Source of the DNA: Plasmodium malariae
Taxonomy: Eukaryota > Apicomplexa > Aconoidasida > Haemosporida > Plasmodiidae
Assembly: GCF_900090045.1 (NCBI RefSeq)
Contig: NC_041781.1
Span: 310,001-374,000 of the forward strand
Reading direction: 5' to 3'
DNA: 64,000 nt
The position numbers were made by a program, and so were the translations under genes. The notes under the pieces are model-generated. The model did no database searches, was not told where the DNA came from, and saw only the letters and a list, made by a program, of their open reading frames with translations. Shown here one piece after another: positions 1 through 13,833 of this stretch (position 1 is the first letter of the stretch; each line of letters opens with the position of its first letter).

Positions 1-93
1 TCTTTTAAAGAATTATATATTGATATAAAAAATTTAAAAAAAGAATATGAAGCGTATTATAATCTAAATGATGCTTCAACCGCTGCTTCGTGA
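1..93 (+). CDS. 3' end of an unidentified protein-coding gene (partial)
   Basis: Frame 1 is open from the first base to a TGA at 91-93 and gives 30 residues ending in ...NDASTAAS. The first 20 residues are Lys/Glu/Tyr-rich, as in a helical C-terminus of a Plasmodium protein. A+T content rises sharply right after the TGA, as expected when coding sequence gives way to spacer. Nothing identifies the family because the body of the gene lies outside the window. It could also be a chance open stretch of 93 nt. Confidence 0.5.
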   Translation, partial: SFKELYIDIKNLKKEYEAYYNLNDASTAAS

Positions 94-1911
94 AATATTT
101 ATTTTTCATAAATTTCCATTTATAAGTGTATTTAAGTAGTCAATGACTATAAACTTCGTAGTTCTCATTTATTTTAATAATAAATAGTGATTAGAATTAG
201 TATACATCAAAGAAGAAATATATTTTTAAACACATATTAAGAGCATAAAAAAAGGAAGAAGTGTTATACACATAATTTATTAAGAGCTGAACAGTATGCA
301 AGTTGCAAACATATACAACTAAATGATTAATTAAAAAAAAAAAATAAATAAATACAAACAAAAATGCAAACAAAAATGCAAACAAAAATACAAACAATAA
401 TTTAATCAGTCCATCATTTATATTGATATACGAAATTACTTCATTTCTTCTTTGTTGGGTAATTTAAATACATAAAGTTTCACAAATCAACTTGTGATGG
501 TTCAAATTTTCATATGATCCTTAACATTTAAGACTATTTTTTATAATATAAGAATACCTTTGATTTTTTTTTTTTTTATATGTATAAAATTAAATCTTTT
601 TAAAATTTAATTTTTTTTTTTTTTTTTTTTGTTTATTTTATATATATTTTTTTTATATAAAGTAGTTAATTGTAGTTCTTTTCTGTTGCCACGTAATTGT
701 AATCATATATATGAAGTCTTAATATCTATATATGTTTATATGTATGTTATTTGCATTTTTTGTAGTTAAATATTTTTTCTTCAATTTTTACACATTTTTT
801 TTTTTTTTTTTTGTTTATTCCTTTTTCTCTTTGCAAATGTATGCAAAAAGTAAAGAAACAATGCATAGAAGCTATAATGTAATAATACACCCTTCTTTTC
901 CAAATATCCTGTATTTAAATACATACATCAGCTACATCACATTAAAATTTTGTATTGTTCATAAGAATTTCATTTAATCATATATGTTGAAGTATTTAGT
1001 ATTTCACTTGTTTTACATATTTTGAAATTGCATATATATGTGTGTGTATATGTGTGCATATAGATTTTTGTACCTATGTTAATGTGTTTAATAATAATCT
1101 TTGTACTTTGGTGTAGCAAATCAAATGGTTTTGATTTCATATATCAATACAATCACATGCTTACATATACACGTAGTAGTATACAGTGCTTTTTAACGGA
1201 TGAATAGTCGATTTATTTAGATTGTGATTAATGTAAAAAAAATTATTTTTTTTTTACATTTATCAAATACAAACATTAAAAAAAAAAAAAAAAAATTCAT
1301 TTTAATTACATTCAAACGAAAGTAAAAAGGAGAAATTCCCATGAACATCTCAGTTTTAAAGGTATCAAAACTCGCACACTTTTAAATGTATTTGACAAAC
1401 TTTCCATTATAGTATTTTATTTTATTCTTAGAATCATTCATTTATAAAAAAAAAAAAAGGAAAAAGAACAGAACAATATTAGCATACAATACATAACAAT
1501 TCTAAATGCATTCTTATTACAAAATTAAAAAGGTACTTCACCTAAACAGCTTTAATGTTTTTAAGTTTTAAAAAAATGCGCATATGGAAAATTATATATC
1601 ATAGGTTAATACAATATCGAAAAACATCATAAGGATGTGCATATATACATATATATATATGTGCTCACAATAATTTTACAATGAATCAGAATATGTTCAC
1701 CTTCGATAAAAAATTTTTAAATAAAAGGGCAATATCATTATGTGCCTAATATACTATAAAAAGTATAAAATCTTAGGAAAAAGAATTACAAAATGGAAGG
1801 TGTTACAAAATAAAATGTCGAAAAAAAATAAAAAGTTTAAGCTACAGAAATGGGAAAAAAAAAAAGGAACAAATAGCTTATACTTGTTTTTTCTTGCATT
1901 TAATGCATAAG
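94..1911. other. Intergenic spacer, about 1.8 kb
   Basis: This is the 3' flank of both neighbours: the plus-strand partial gene ends at 93 and the minus-strand helicase ends at 1912, so they converge. It holds homopolymer tracts (for example T-runs near 607-630 and 790-812, A-run near 1278-1295) and a short tandem repeat near 355-400 with a unit of about 12 nt (acaaacaaaaat/gc variants). Short open frames at 197-397 and 732-977 are low-complexity Phe/Tyr/Ile-rich and look non-coding. I see no RNA gene here. Confidence 0.7.
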
Positions 1912-2375
1912 TTAACTGTTTTCATCTACGCTATCAGAATTAATCGATTTGAAACATTTTTCCAAAACCTCTTTTAATGTTTTTAAACATGTATAAAAAA
2001 CATCTGAAGATAACAGCAATTTTTCCTTTTTTACTTCATATATGAACTGTTCTATGTTTTTTAATGATTGTATAAATCTATCTAAAATATACCATATATA
2101 TTGACCTAGTTTGTTTTTACTTCGTAGGACATGGTATCTTCCGTGAATATAATAATCTAAAATATATGAATTTTTTAAACATACTTTTTCTTCTTTTATT
2201 AATCCATTATCAAACTTGTAAAATGAAATGTAGTCGTCTGAAATGTCTGGGATAGTGTTCCTTCGTATATCTAGGTCGTGTAAGGACGTATAAAGTAACT
2301 CATTTAAATTTTCAAATCTATCGTATTTGTACAACGATGCTAAAAAGGGGGATCTTATATTATAATCATGAACCT

Positions 2376-2437
<62 letters not shown>

Positions 2438-5400
2438 TGTACATATTCACAAAATATAGTATAAAAGAGGGAAATAATTATTTTCAATTATTCCCTTATA
2501 CACGTAGCGTGAATGTGACATCCCGCAATTTATAACTTCTTTTCATTCAGTTCTTTCCTCTAACCTTTGACTGATAGAACTTAAAGTACTCAGAATTCAT
2601 CTCCTTTGGAAAAATTTCAGTCAAACTAAGTGATGGGTGTTGCTCGAAAATATACAAGTGAGTATAGGGTAACAAATAAGTCTTCTTTCTATTCAATAAA
2701 TTTAGTTTTGTTAAAATTATCAATGAATAGTTAATCATATACCTTAACACAATAGTTTCAAAATACCTAATATGTTTATGTATAGGTGCTGGTAGCATAT
2801 GTAATAATGGGAAATATTTGTAACTAAATAATTCTAATTTCGTTCTGGTTGTACAGTTATAATTTATTAACACATTAGTTAAGGCTATTTTATTTTCTTT
2901 TAATCTATTAACAAAATGGGATAAAATAAACAATAAAATAAATTGTCCTCTTGATGTATCATCTACTATTATATTACGAGAATAATTTTTTTCAAACGTT
3001 ATAGAATCTACTATTTTGGGTAATGAAATCGAATTAACATTAGAACTTAAAAATGTACTATCACCTATAATGTTATGCAAAACTTTTTTCATTAATAAAT
3101 ATGTTAACACTAAATTGTTATCATATTCTTTTTTTAAAAATATTGTTAATTCTGTTAAATTAATTATATTACATTCTTCATCTAGGAATTCCATTTCAAT
3201 AAGAATATTTATATACATAAGAAAATGCATTTTTATCATAAAACATATCTCACTTATATTCTTTTCATTTGCATCACTTTTTATTTTCTTTGCAATAAAT
3301 TCACAAATTAACTCATTATATTCATATTTTCTATTAATAAACTTTGACAATACATTCTTCCCTTTAAATTGGTTGAACTCATTCGCTAAGTATTCTATAT
3401 ACTCCATCTTCTCCTCATTAACAATAACATTTTCATTATCTACAATTAAATCCGAGGCACATGTATCCATACTGATCATTCCATTTAATTTCTTTTCATT
3501 CAATGACTTGTTTTCATTCATAATATCGTTTTTTAACTCCTTCATATTTCTTCTACTTCTTTCTTCAAATAAATCATTCCTTTTATTATTATGTAGATTA
3601 TGTTGAAACACATTTACATAATACAACGAGCTGTAAAACATACTTAGTATTCCATTAATTCTACTAAAGAAATTTACATTAACACTTCTATTTTTTTCAA
3701 ATAACTCTTCCTTTTCAGCAACTGTCATGGTATCATCTTTTTTTTTCTTCCTATTTGGTTTATTTACAATTACTTTATTTCTTGAACTAAATTCTTCCAT
3801 CTCTCTATTTTTTTTTAAACAGTTATATAATAACATACTTCTACATATGTTCGTGAAATTCACAGAGTATGAACCTGAGAGGGTTTGTAAAGGAGATGTA
3901 GTTAACCTTCTTAAATTTTTAAAATTAATATTCCATATTATTACATTACCATATAGATCAAAACCCCGTCTTCCTGCTCTACCAGATGTTTGCTTAAACA
4001 TAACAGAATTAAGTTCAAATGTATGACCAGAAAAAATAATGGATTTACATGGTATATTAATACCTAAGGATAAATTTTTATTACTAAATATAATTCTAAC
4101 ATATCCTAACCTAAATAAAGATTCTACTATAATTGTAAATTTATATGGTAATACTTCATAATGTAAACCTATTCCCCTTTTTAACCCTTCAATTAATACT
4201 GATTTGTGTTTTCTTCCTTCTAATGCTCTTTCTGCGTCTTTTATCAAATCTTCAATTTCAAATACATAATTATGATATATTTTTCTATTACAAAAATAAA
4301 AATCCCCATCATACTCTTCTGAAATATCAACAGGTGGTTCAGGAATTTCATCTTCATTTAACATATCTAAATAATCTTTATCTAAATTTTGCTCTAATCT
4401 TTGATTTCTTGACACTGTTTTAATTTTTAATAACATTTCTCTCTGTTTTAGTAAACTTTCATACCTCTCTCTCCTTAATTTATTTTCCATCTTCGTATTA
4501 AATGCTTTTTCCTCATCCCCATAATATTTATCATGTTGTCTTCTCATAAGTTCCTTAATCAAGTTAATAGTCATGTCCTCTAATTCCTTTCTCTCAAAGT
4601 TAAATACAATACACGGCAAAAATTTTACATTTTCCAATTTTTTTAACAGTTCTATTAATTTATCACTATCTAAATATTCTTGTTCCATATTTACAATTTC
4701 GGTATACTTTACTAAATCGTTCGATTTATTTAAGAAATATTTCTCATCTAACACAACCCTTTTATATAATTCTTGATAAAGTTGTTGTTTAAGAGTATTT
4801 TCCTTAATTTCCTTTTTATATAAATTCTTTGTACTATTAACACCATTTTGTTGGACTTTTTTTTCCATAGATTCATTATCCTCTTTCTTAATCATTTCAT
4901 TACCTACCTCCTCTACCACTGCATTTTCGTCTTTCACGTAATCAGCATTTTTCATATAATTTGATAACAAAAAATGTTTAAACATATCATAATCCGAATT
5001 TGTAATAAACTTATTTTGTATTAAATACACAATCATTTCTTTCACTGAGTGCATATAATATATAAACTGCTTTTTGTTTATGCACCTAGTATACTGGAAG
5101 TAGAAAGATGGTTCTAAAAATTCAACTAGGTCATAAAATTTATTTTTTCTAGCTAATTCAAATAATAATATTACAATTTCATATATTTCTCTTGGATTAC
5201 AATAAAAATCTTTATTTATACCTTTATATAAAATATCTCGAAAATTAAAACATGCTAATGGATTTAAATGATGTAAATTTCTATTTGTATATACATATAG
5301 AATTAAATCTGAAAATCTCTCATAAAATTTAATTAAATGAAGTTCTTTATCACCTTTTCCTTTTTTTATAAGAACATTCTGAAGCCACGAATAGAAAAAA

Positions 5401-8400
5401 TTTATATTACCTATTGTAGCTGATAAAGCTAAAAAGGGGCAATTCGTTAAATGAATAATATTTTCAATTTGTGTACCATAAAATTCTTTATCTCCAATAC
5501 AATGAATTTCATCAAAAATTATGTATTCTATCCTACTAATAAATCTAGATACAAATGAACGCTCATTGGGATAATTTAGAGAATAATATGATAGTAAAAT
5601 GTTTTCTAAAACACTCGGTAAAATAATAATTATTTGAGCATCTAACGCATTATTGTCTGCATATTTATCAGACATATTAGAACATAATTTATTATCACCA
5701 TGTTTTGAATAACCCTTTGTACTAAATCGACCATTCACTTCATGATATACTTGTAAAGCTAATGCATCATTAGGTGCAACATATACAACTACACTATCAT
5801 TATTTAATCTTAAAACTTTATCCATAACATAATAACAAATAAAAGTTTTACCACTACTAGTAGGGCATGAAACTAAAATACTCTTTCTTTTATCTACCAA
5901 ATTTAAAATGTTATATTGCCACGTATCCAACGTAAATAACACACGTTTATCTTTAATATTACCTGTTGTTCTATCTAATAAATAATACATGTAATATAAC
6001 TGAAATTCGTGCTCTTTGTTCTCATCAATTTTTAACTCACTATACGCCTTTACTTCTTTAATTTTATATTTATAAATTTCTTTTATTTCTTTTCCTTTAT
6101 TTTTTAAGTTAAACTCATTGACTTTATCTGAACCGTTCGCAGAACTATCATCCCCATTATCACCATCAACATTATTATTTTTTTTACCTTTATTTTTACT
6201 TGCAACTGCACTTCCCTTTTTATTTTTATTTACATCTTTTAATTTACTTTTTTCCTTTCCCTTTCCTTTTTTGTTAGTGCTCATCTTTTCTTTTTCTCCA
6301 TCGTCATTCTCTAAATCATTTTCAATTTTCATTCTTATCTTTACGTATTCTTCAAACAAATTATAACTACTATTTTTAAAACCTAGAGAAAGTAACACTG
6401 TTTGTAACTGCACAACATCTTTTTCAGTTAAATTTTCTTTAAATTTACTAAAAATTTCGTTCGTTAATTTATAAGTTAACATAACACTTTTTATTGCATC
6501 TGATTTCTGCTTACTGCTCTTTACATTTTTTAATTTCGTATACATTAAAATGTCAAACATACTACTTAACACTTTCATACTAATTTTAATTTGAAGATCA
6601 ACATTCTTAATTAAATTAGTAACATTATTAAAGTTATACACATCTACTAATCTATTAAACCCGGATATTATATCTAAAGACCAAGTATTCATCTCTGCGT
6701 AATCATTATCGCTACTTAACTTATTAATTTTCGTTTCTAACGTATTATATCTTGTCAAATCTACTTCATAGGTTTTTTTTTCATTTGACATTTCTTTTCT
6801 TTTTAATATTTCATCTTTTCTGCTTACAGAATTTGTGCTTCCTTTAATATTTTTTCTTCCTCCTTTGTCATTACATATCTTTTTATTATCTTGTTTGCTA
6901 TTTAGCTTCTCACAGTTTAACTCACTATTTATTTCACTCACCTCATCTATATCATCCATTATTTGAAACATATTAAATCTACTATAATTTATTTGTTTCT
7001 TTTCATCCTTGGAACTAATTTCTTCATCTGAAGAATTATCAAACATCTTTTTCATTCTTGCGTTTATACCTTTTTTTACTTTCTCATCTCTCAAATAGTC
7101 ATAAAGATTTTCTACAATATATGAATAATATTTCAACCAAGGATGATTTTCAGAAATAACTATAGGATGATGAAGTGAACTAATGTAAAAATATTTTGCA
7201 ATTATAGCCATTCTTCTTTCACCTCTTTGTCGATTTCTTACCTTATATTTTTCATTGACCTGCGTATTTGATTCACTTTCTCTATAATATAACGATGGAT
7301 TTATGTAACTTCTAAAAATGTCCATTACGTTCTCCCTTTCCGATATGTGTAACATTCTTAATAATTCAAAAAATTCACTATCATATTCTACACATTTGTT
7401 AATAAAATTCACCTTAACATACATTTTTTTATCTTCATCTAAATTGCTATTATTTACTACATCTTTTATGCTGAAAAAGGTTTCTATAAACTCGTTTTTA
7501 ATTTTAACTAAATTAACATTTAAAATATTTAAATTATTCACACTAGTGTTTTTGTCGTTCAGCGTTTTATTTTTTTCATCACTCTTTTCTTTGCTTGGCT
7601 CTACAACTTTAGTAATATCCTCCTTGTTCTTATTAATATCACTAACCTCATCACATTTATTAAAAATATTAGTTAACCTACCTTTTCTTATATTATTTAT
7701 ATCATCTTTTAAAAAAGAAAAATCGATGGGAAAAAAACACAAGTTGTCATATGACACTTTTTGAAAAGATTTCTCAAAGAAATCTCTATCCTCAAAAAAA
7801 AAATCTTCATGATCAATTGTGAATATATTTTTACACAATTTAAAACAAATGAAACTTAGTAAATTATGGACTATGGAAGCATTAAAGAAATTTAAGAAGT
7901 CTGTATTTCTTACATTCCTCAACACATCGCAGTACAATTCTATTTGTAACATTCTTAAAATAAAATTGTATGTATCTAAATACATAATCACATGGGGCTC
8001 AGTAAATAACTTCAACATTTTCAAAATATTATCATCACCATCATTATATATATCGCCATTCATATTTTGCGAATCAAATAAACACAAATTCTTCATATTT
8101 AACTTTTCAATTAAATAATTATGCAATAATAAGAGTTTTAAAATTAAGAAAAAGTATTTTTTTCCCTTGTCATCTAATAGTGAAATATTTGCTTTATTTT
8201 TTTCATAAAACAATTTTAAAACAATATTTTTCAAGTATATGACATCTGACTTTGCCTCTTCTAAAAACATATCACGAATACGATATTCTTCTTCCGTAAT
8301 ATTTCCTTCATCCTTATATAATAAATCATAATCTTTCGTGTCCTCTGAAATAATAAGCATATTATTTAAATGATCATCGTTTGCCTCTCTATTTTTAACC

Positions 8401-9464
8401 TCTTCTCCCCTGTTCTTCCCATAAAATATCGTATCAAATAACACTGCCGATTCGTCATTCAATTTCTGTACTGACCTGAAATTAATACCCTTATAATTAA
8501 TAGAAAAAGCATTTACAGTGTTCTTTTCTGATTCAAAATTGAATAGAAAAACACATTTTATATCCCTTAGTATGTTATTAATTATAAGAAAATAAAAACA
8601 AATAGATAACTCCCTAATTTCTTCATTGTAATAATCATATATCTTTTTTTTCCTTACATATTCCTTGTAACTTTTCTCTTTTTCCAACCTCTTTACATCA
8701 TCACAATCAGCTGTAACGGGGGAAGTGATATTATCGACCAAAGTAGTTTTCAATGTAACTGCACTCAAAGTTTCATCATTCTCAGTTGAGCTTACATAAA
8801 ACTTATTAAATGCGTATAAAAAGGAAGAGCTATCTTCTACTACCATAAATAAAGGTTTGTATTTAATTAAGTAAATATTATAATTATCGTCATTATACCA
8901 GTTATCAAATATAAAGTAGGGTATTAGATTTTTCTTACAATGAATTATAAATACGTTTCTTATTAAATTATAATTTTCAAATAATTGCGTTTCTTTTTCA
9001 AAGAATATTTTAAATAAATTAAAAAATATTATATGAAAATTAGCATTACAAAGAGAAAATTCACTTAACACTTTTTCTATGTAATATATTACACTACTAA
9101 TATTCAAAGAATTGGTAAACGAAAGAATATTTTTATTTTCTTCATATTCAAACGAATAAAATTTTGATAACAACATGCAAATATGAATTATTAATCCTTC
9201 TCCATTTATGATATATAAGCTGTTATAATCTGCAATAATTCTAAATATATCAAATATGCTACTATTTAATTTGGAATAACATAATTCTATTTTACAATCT
9301 ACACTTATGTTCTCATTGTTTACTATTTTTTCAAGGTCCTCAAAATCATTTGATGTGTAGTCATTAATAAATGAATACCTGTTTCTACTATCATCTTCTG
9401 CTATTCTTAAAACTTTCATACCTGTGCGTTCATTAATTCGATAATCATTAATTACCAAATTCAT
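1912..9464 (-). CDS. DDX60-like Ski2-family DExH-box RNA helicase, two exons
   Basis: Superfamily 2 RNA helicase, predicted to unwind RNA using ATP. Exon 1 is 9464-2565 and exon 2 is 2373-1912. The intron 2564-2374 has GT-AG ends and keeps the frame (FYQSK joined to VHDYN), giving 2,453 aa. Visible motifs: Walker A CPTSSGKT near residue 1197, the DExH box FDEIHCIGD near 1317, SATIGN near 1348 and motif VI QTSGRAGRRGF near 1826. Exon 2 has a segment (NSYILDYYIHG... then YILDRFIQSLKNI) like the end of human DDX60 (NAYALDFYKHG...), which points to DDX60 rather than Ski2, Mtr4 or Brr2. It is longer than human DDX60 (about 1,700 aa) because of Lys/Asn/Glu-rich inserts, notably near residues 1080-1140. 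DDX60 relatives act in antiviral sensing or ribosome-associated surveillance elsewhere; the role in the parasite is unknown. Transcribed divergently from the nucleoporin gene. Confidence 0.9.
2391..2435. repeat. (AT)n microsatellite in the helicase intron
   Basis: An uninterrupted AT dinucleotide run of about 44 nt lies inside the single intron (2374-2564) of the DDX60-like gene, next to the poly(A) that forms the acceptor's pyrimidine tract on the minus strand. Length is likely to vary between isolates. Confidence 0.85.
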
Positions 9465-12400
9465 TCTATATTCCTTTGGTATGAGTATATGTGTGGAAAA
9501 GGTTTTATTAAAATTTTTTTTTATTATATCTATTTACAAATGGCTCGGGCGGTATTATATGTTATCACAAACAATGATGTAGAAATTAAATGTGTAATAT
9601 TAACAAAAAACGAACAACGTGCACATGTATATATATATATATGCATATTTATAGACATACATATACCTTTAAAATATATTGTTAAATGAACCCCTGTAGA
9701 ACTTCAATGGGGAATATAAACAAATATAAAAAAAATATAATGCAACTATACAATACCCACATATACATGTACATAGATACACAAATATTCATGCAATTAA
9801 ATAAGCCTATTTTAAAAAAAATTATGGTTAATTCGATATCATATTTTTTCTTTTTTAATTTTTTTAAAAAAGAAGGTTGTTAGTATTATATATTAAACAA
9901 TGAAGTTTTATATTTTTTATATTTTTTTAATATGTTCGTTCGTGATATAGTAAATATATATATTAATTTAAACTTTGGCACAAATGATGATACATAAGCT
10001 AACGTAAATGTTAGTGCAAATATTCGTGTATATGTTCCTGCATATGTTCGTTAAAATATTAATATAAGATGAAAATTATACTGTAATGTAAATGTTAATA
10101 TATAAATGTTGACATACTTTCTTTTAATCTTTTTCTTACATATGTATACTTCATTTTTTCGTTTTTTAAGTTGTTTTTTTACTTATACTTATTTTTTCTT
10201 ACGATTTTGTGTTGTAAAAATTTGAAGTAACTTATTTACTTCAATGTAATAACTTATATTTATAATATAAAATTCTCTTTTTTTTTTTTTTTTTTCTTTT
10301 TTGCTATTTTTTTGTGTTTTTAATTATAAATTATTTATCATTCATATAACTGTGAAAAGAAATTCTCATTATTTCATAAAATAAATGTTATAAGTTCACA
10401 TATATAATTTCAATATTTATATTATATTTTTTTTTTCCTTATCTATATATAAATATATAATATACTTTTAATAAGCTTAATTTGTAAATAAAAATAATAT
10501 AATAAACATAGAATAAGATTTAGGAAAATTTCTTAAAAAAAAAATAAAAAACACAGGTTATATATATATATATATATATATATACATACGTTCATAAAAC
10601 TTCCATTTATATACTATAAATACTGCTGATATTTATTCTACAAATAACTATATAACTCTTACAAGAACAGAGGAAATGCAAAAGAAATATGGTATAAATT
10701 ATAAAATGAAAAACAAGCATAAATGTGTTTGTTAAAAAATACGGAAAACTCAAAAGGTCAATTTTTTAGGAATTTTTATATTTTTACAATCTTATTTTTT
10801 ATAATTTTATTTGAGTTCCGCTACTTTTTTGATGGTATGTACATTTTACTAAATAAAAATATAATTGTTAATGTTCACCATTTTTAACCTAGAATTTCTA
10901 GAGAAACAAAAAAAAAAAAATAAGGTTAATTCATAACTATTACATATTAAACCACTTAAAAAAAAAGAAAAAAAAGAAATGAACACTTAAATGAATAAAT
11001 AAATGAATAGTAAAATAAATGAATGAATAAATATAAGAGTAAATAAATTAACATTAAAGAGTCATCCTTGCACAATTTTCTGGAACGAATATAGTAACAC
11101 ATAAAGAGATACTCCTTAATAAAGTCTAAGTTTTGTGCACAAAGTAAATATCTACGCACAGTGCTGTTCAAAATTTTATTTTCTATATCTGTTCGTTTAT
11201 TAAAAAGAAAACTGATCATGCACTTGTTTTACTAAGTAATAAAAAAAAAAAAACATAGTACCTAAAATTAAGTTACGTGTTATGTTGGTAAATCGGTATA
11301 TATTATAAATGGATAGTTCACATACATTCAGGTCTTCTCCATATATTTTCATCCCAATTTAATGGTGTTTTTCTGCGTGTATCCTTACTTTTCATAAAAG
11401 GACATAAATAATAAAAAGTTTTTTGTATTATATTAATTTTGTAATGAGCCGATTTATGTGTTTAACAAAGAGCACTGATAATAACAATAATACGGAAACG
11501 TGAGAGGCTCATAAACCCTCGTAAGTATGACAGTTATAAAACAAAACAAAACAAAATTAGTAAAAATAACAATATTTAATATATTACACCTCCCCTTTTT
11601 AGAAGTTCACGTTATTTGTATCTTTTTCATATTAATGATGTATAGACGTATTAAATTATTCGTTGGCATTATAGATTTTGAATTTATTAAAAAGTTCAGT
11701 TACATAATTATTTCCTATTTATTATAAGCATAAATGGACGTACTGTTAATATAATATAGAAATAAGTCAAAAAGATGGGCTTACGTAAACAAAAAAAGGG
11801 GGAATTTTATATTATTTAAATCATATTTTTCGCTAAAAAAAATATATATTACTGGTATGCACATAATGAATTACAATTATTTTTACAAGTATAATATGAA
11901 TCATCATTTAATGTTTTATAAAAAAAACATAAAAAAATATTCGCTCCCCTTTGTTTGCTGCGGTAATACATTTTAACAACAAAATTTAGACAATGCTCTT
12001 TAAAAGATTAAATACGTATATTTATTTATCTTATGATACCTCCTAAGTGACTCATAGAAATAATTAATTGATGAACAAATGCCCTACTCTCCTGAGTCTA
12101 CTATTACAGCGATATGCAATAGGACTCACGTTTTCGAAAAGGACATCATAATATATACACGTAAACATGTACATATATAAACATTCAAATAGTTAAACAT
12201 TGTGCCTTTACTCCAATTCTAAAATTACAGCTAAATAATATAGATACTTTCAAAATTTAGAACATAACTTTTTTAAGATTATGTAATATGTATTTCTTTA
12301 TTTTCCAACACAACCCCATATATATATAGAGAAACATTTTTATTATATTGTTTTATACCACGAAACAATGGAAACTTTCTAACTCAGAAAATACATACAT

Positions 12401-13833
12401 TATAAAGTAAAGTACATAGCAACCTCATACATAATGATGAAAACTCTAATCTCTATACATGTCTTGATAATGAAAAATAAAAAAAAAAACTCCTTTGTAA
12501 TTTTGAAATATATTCAAAATAAAAAGAAGCAAATTCTTATATTACACAAAAAAAAAAAAAAAAAAAAAAAATCATATTTTATATCTGACCATTGGAATGT
12601 GTAACAAATGTAAGATGTTTGCATAATGCAGCGACAACAAAATATATATCTATTTTTTTTTATTTTTATTTTATAATTTTAAAAATAATTTTTATGACAT
12701 TTTTGCCTATAATGGCGTACATTCCACTAAAGTCACAAAATTTAAGTTTCAGACTAATAAAAAGATTTTAAATACTTTAAAATTTGTTTAAAACAAAAAA
12801 AAAAAAAAAAAATTTACAAAACAAGAAATCTAATTTTGTAAATATTATACCTCACAAACAGTCTTTTTTTCATTATTTTTTGTTTTTTAAATTTACTTTT
12901 TCTATTTATAACTGGAAAAATATTCACAATTTGCAAAACTGCAATTATGGTAAACTTTTCCCATGAATAAAATTTTATCTTATAACAATCATTATTTATA
13001 CGTGATACAATAAAAAAAAAATTTTTTTTTTTTTTTTTAATTTTATATATATAAACGAACACAAATAAATGCATAAATATATACGAATGCAGTACATACA
13101 AGTATTCAAAATTACATATATTTAACATCAAAAACACATTCTTAAAATATCTGAACGTTGAATAATCTTAATTTATAAGCTTGCACCTGAAAAATGCCTT
13201 ATTAACTTGAAAAACAAAATTATTAAAATTACTATTTCAGATGTAAATATATGTATCAAAGGATTACTTTTAAAAATTTCTTTTGCTTAATCTTTTTTTA
13301 AATATTCTTAATCATTTAAATATGTAAACTTAATTGCACATATATGCTAATAATTCATACACGTTATGTATATCTCATATTAATTAAAAAAACTTATCCA
13401 CTGAGCAATATTATTATTAAAATTTAATTCTGAACTTTTACGTAAAAGTCTTGTGAGTTAATGAAGTGCATTGAATAATATTTATTTCAATATTTTTGAT
13501 ATAAACTTTACAATTTTATATATGTGCATGTGTACATTTATATACTATTTTGATGTAAACGTAAATATGCATATATATATACATATACGTTATGCAAATT
13601 AAGTTTCCTGGAAAACGTTAATTAAAGGCGTAGCCCTTAAGAGAAAATGAAAACAAATTATTGATTTCCCTTTTTTTTAAGTATTTTATATTACATTTGT
13701 AAATGCATATTTCCCATATCGCGCAAAGCTTTGAAGAGGCAGTAAAGTCAAAAGTTATTGCTATAACGACGGCTTATTTTAACCGTGCTCTTTTTCTTTT
13801 TTCTTTTTTTCATCCTTGCCATACATCATAATA
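9465..13833. other. Divergent intergenic region, about 4.4 kb
   Basis: The region separates the minus-strand helicase start (9464) from the plus-strand nucleoporin start (13834), so it should hold both promoters and 5' UTRs. It contains AT microsatellites (near 10560-10583) and many homopolymers. An open frame at 9489-9689 and one at 10956-11219 (minus) lack coding character or any recognisable domain. A less A+T-rich patch around 12060-12135 holds a good hairpin, listed separately. I find no complete gene, tRNA or snRNA. Confidence 0.6.
12093..12128. other. Imperfect inverted repeat / potential hairpin
   Basis: TGAGTC (12093-12098) pairs with GACTCA (12123-12128), and CTATT (12101-12105) pairs with AATAG (12118-12122). 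This gives 11 base pairs with a two-base bulge (TA) and a 12-nt loop. The surrounding 70 nt are richer in G+C than the rest of the spacer. It may be a structured RNA or a protein-binding site, or chance. Confidence 0.35.

Noticed and set aside
3016..3606. Plus-strand open frame of 196 codons inside the helicase, and similar shorter ones to 8118
   Set aside because: Shadows of the 2,300-codon helicase exon; composition is that of reverse-complemented Lys/Asn/Glu codons.
9489..9689. Plus-strand open frame with a MARAVLYVITNN-type start just upstream of the helicase
   Set aside because: Ends in TATATA-derived Tyr/Ile repeats, no domain, and sits in the helicase 5' flank. A short coding start with lost exons cannot be excluded, but support is too weak.
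10956..11219. Minus-strand open frame of 87 codons
   Set aside because: Low complexity, ends in repeated Phe/Leu codons, no family resemblance and no splice partner.
11485..11530. Small G+C-richer string (gagaggctcataaaccctcg) as a possible RNA gene
   Set aside because: Only a 4-5 bp stem is possible and the flanks are ordinary spacer.
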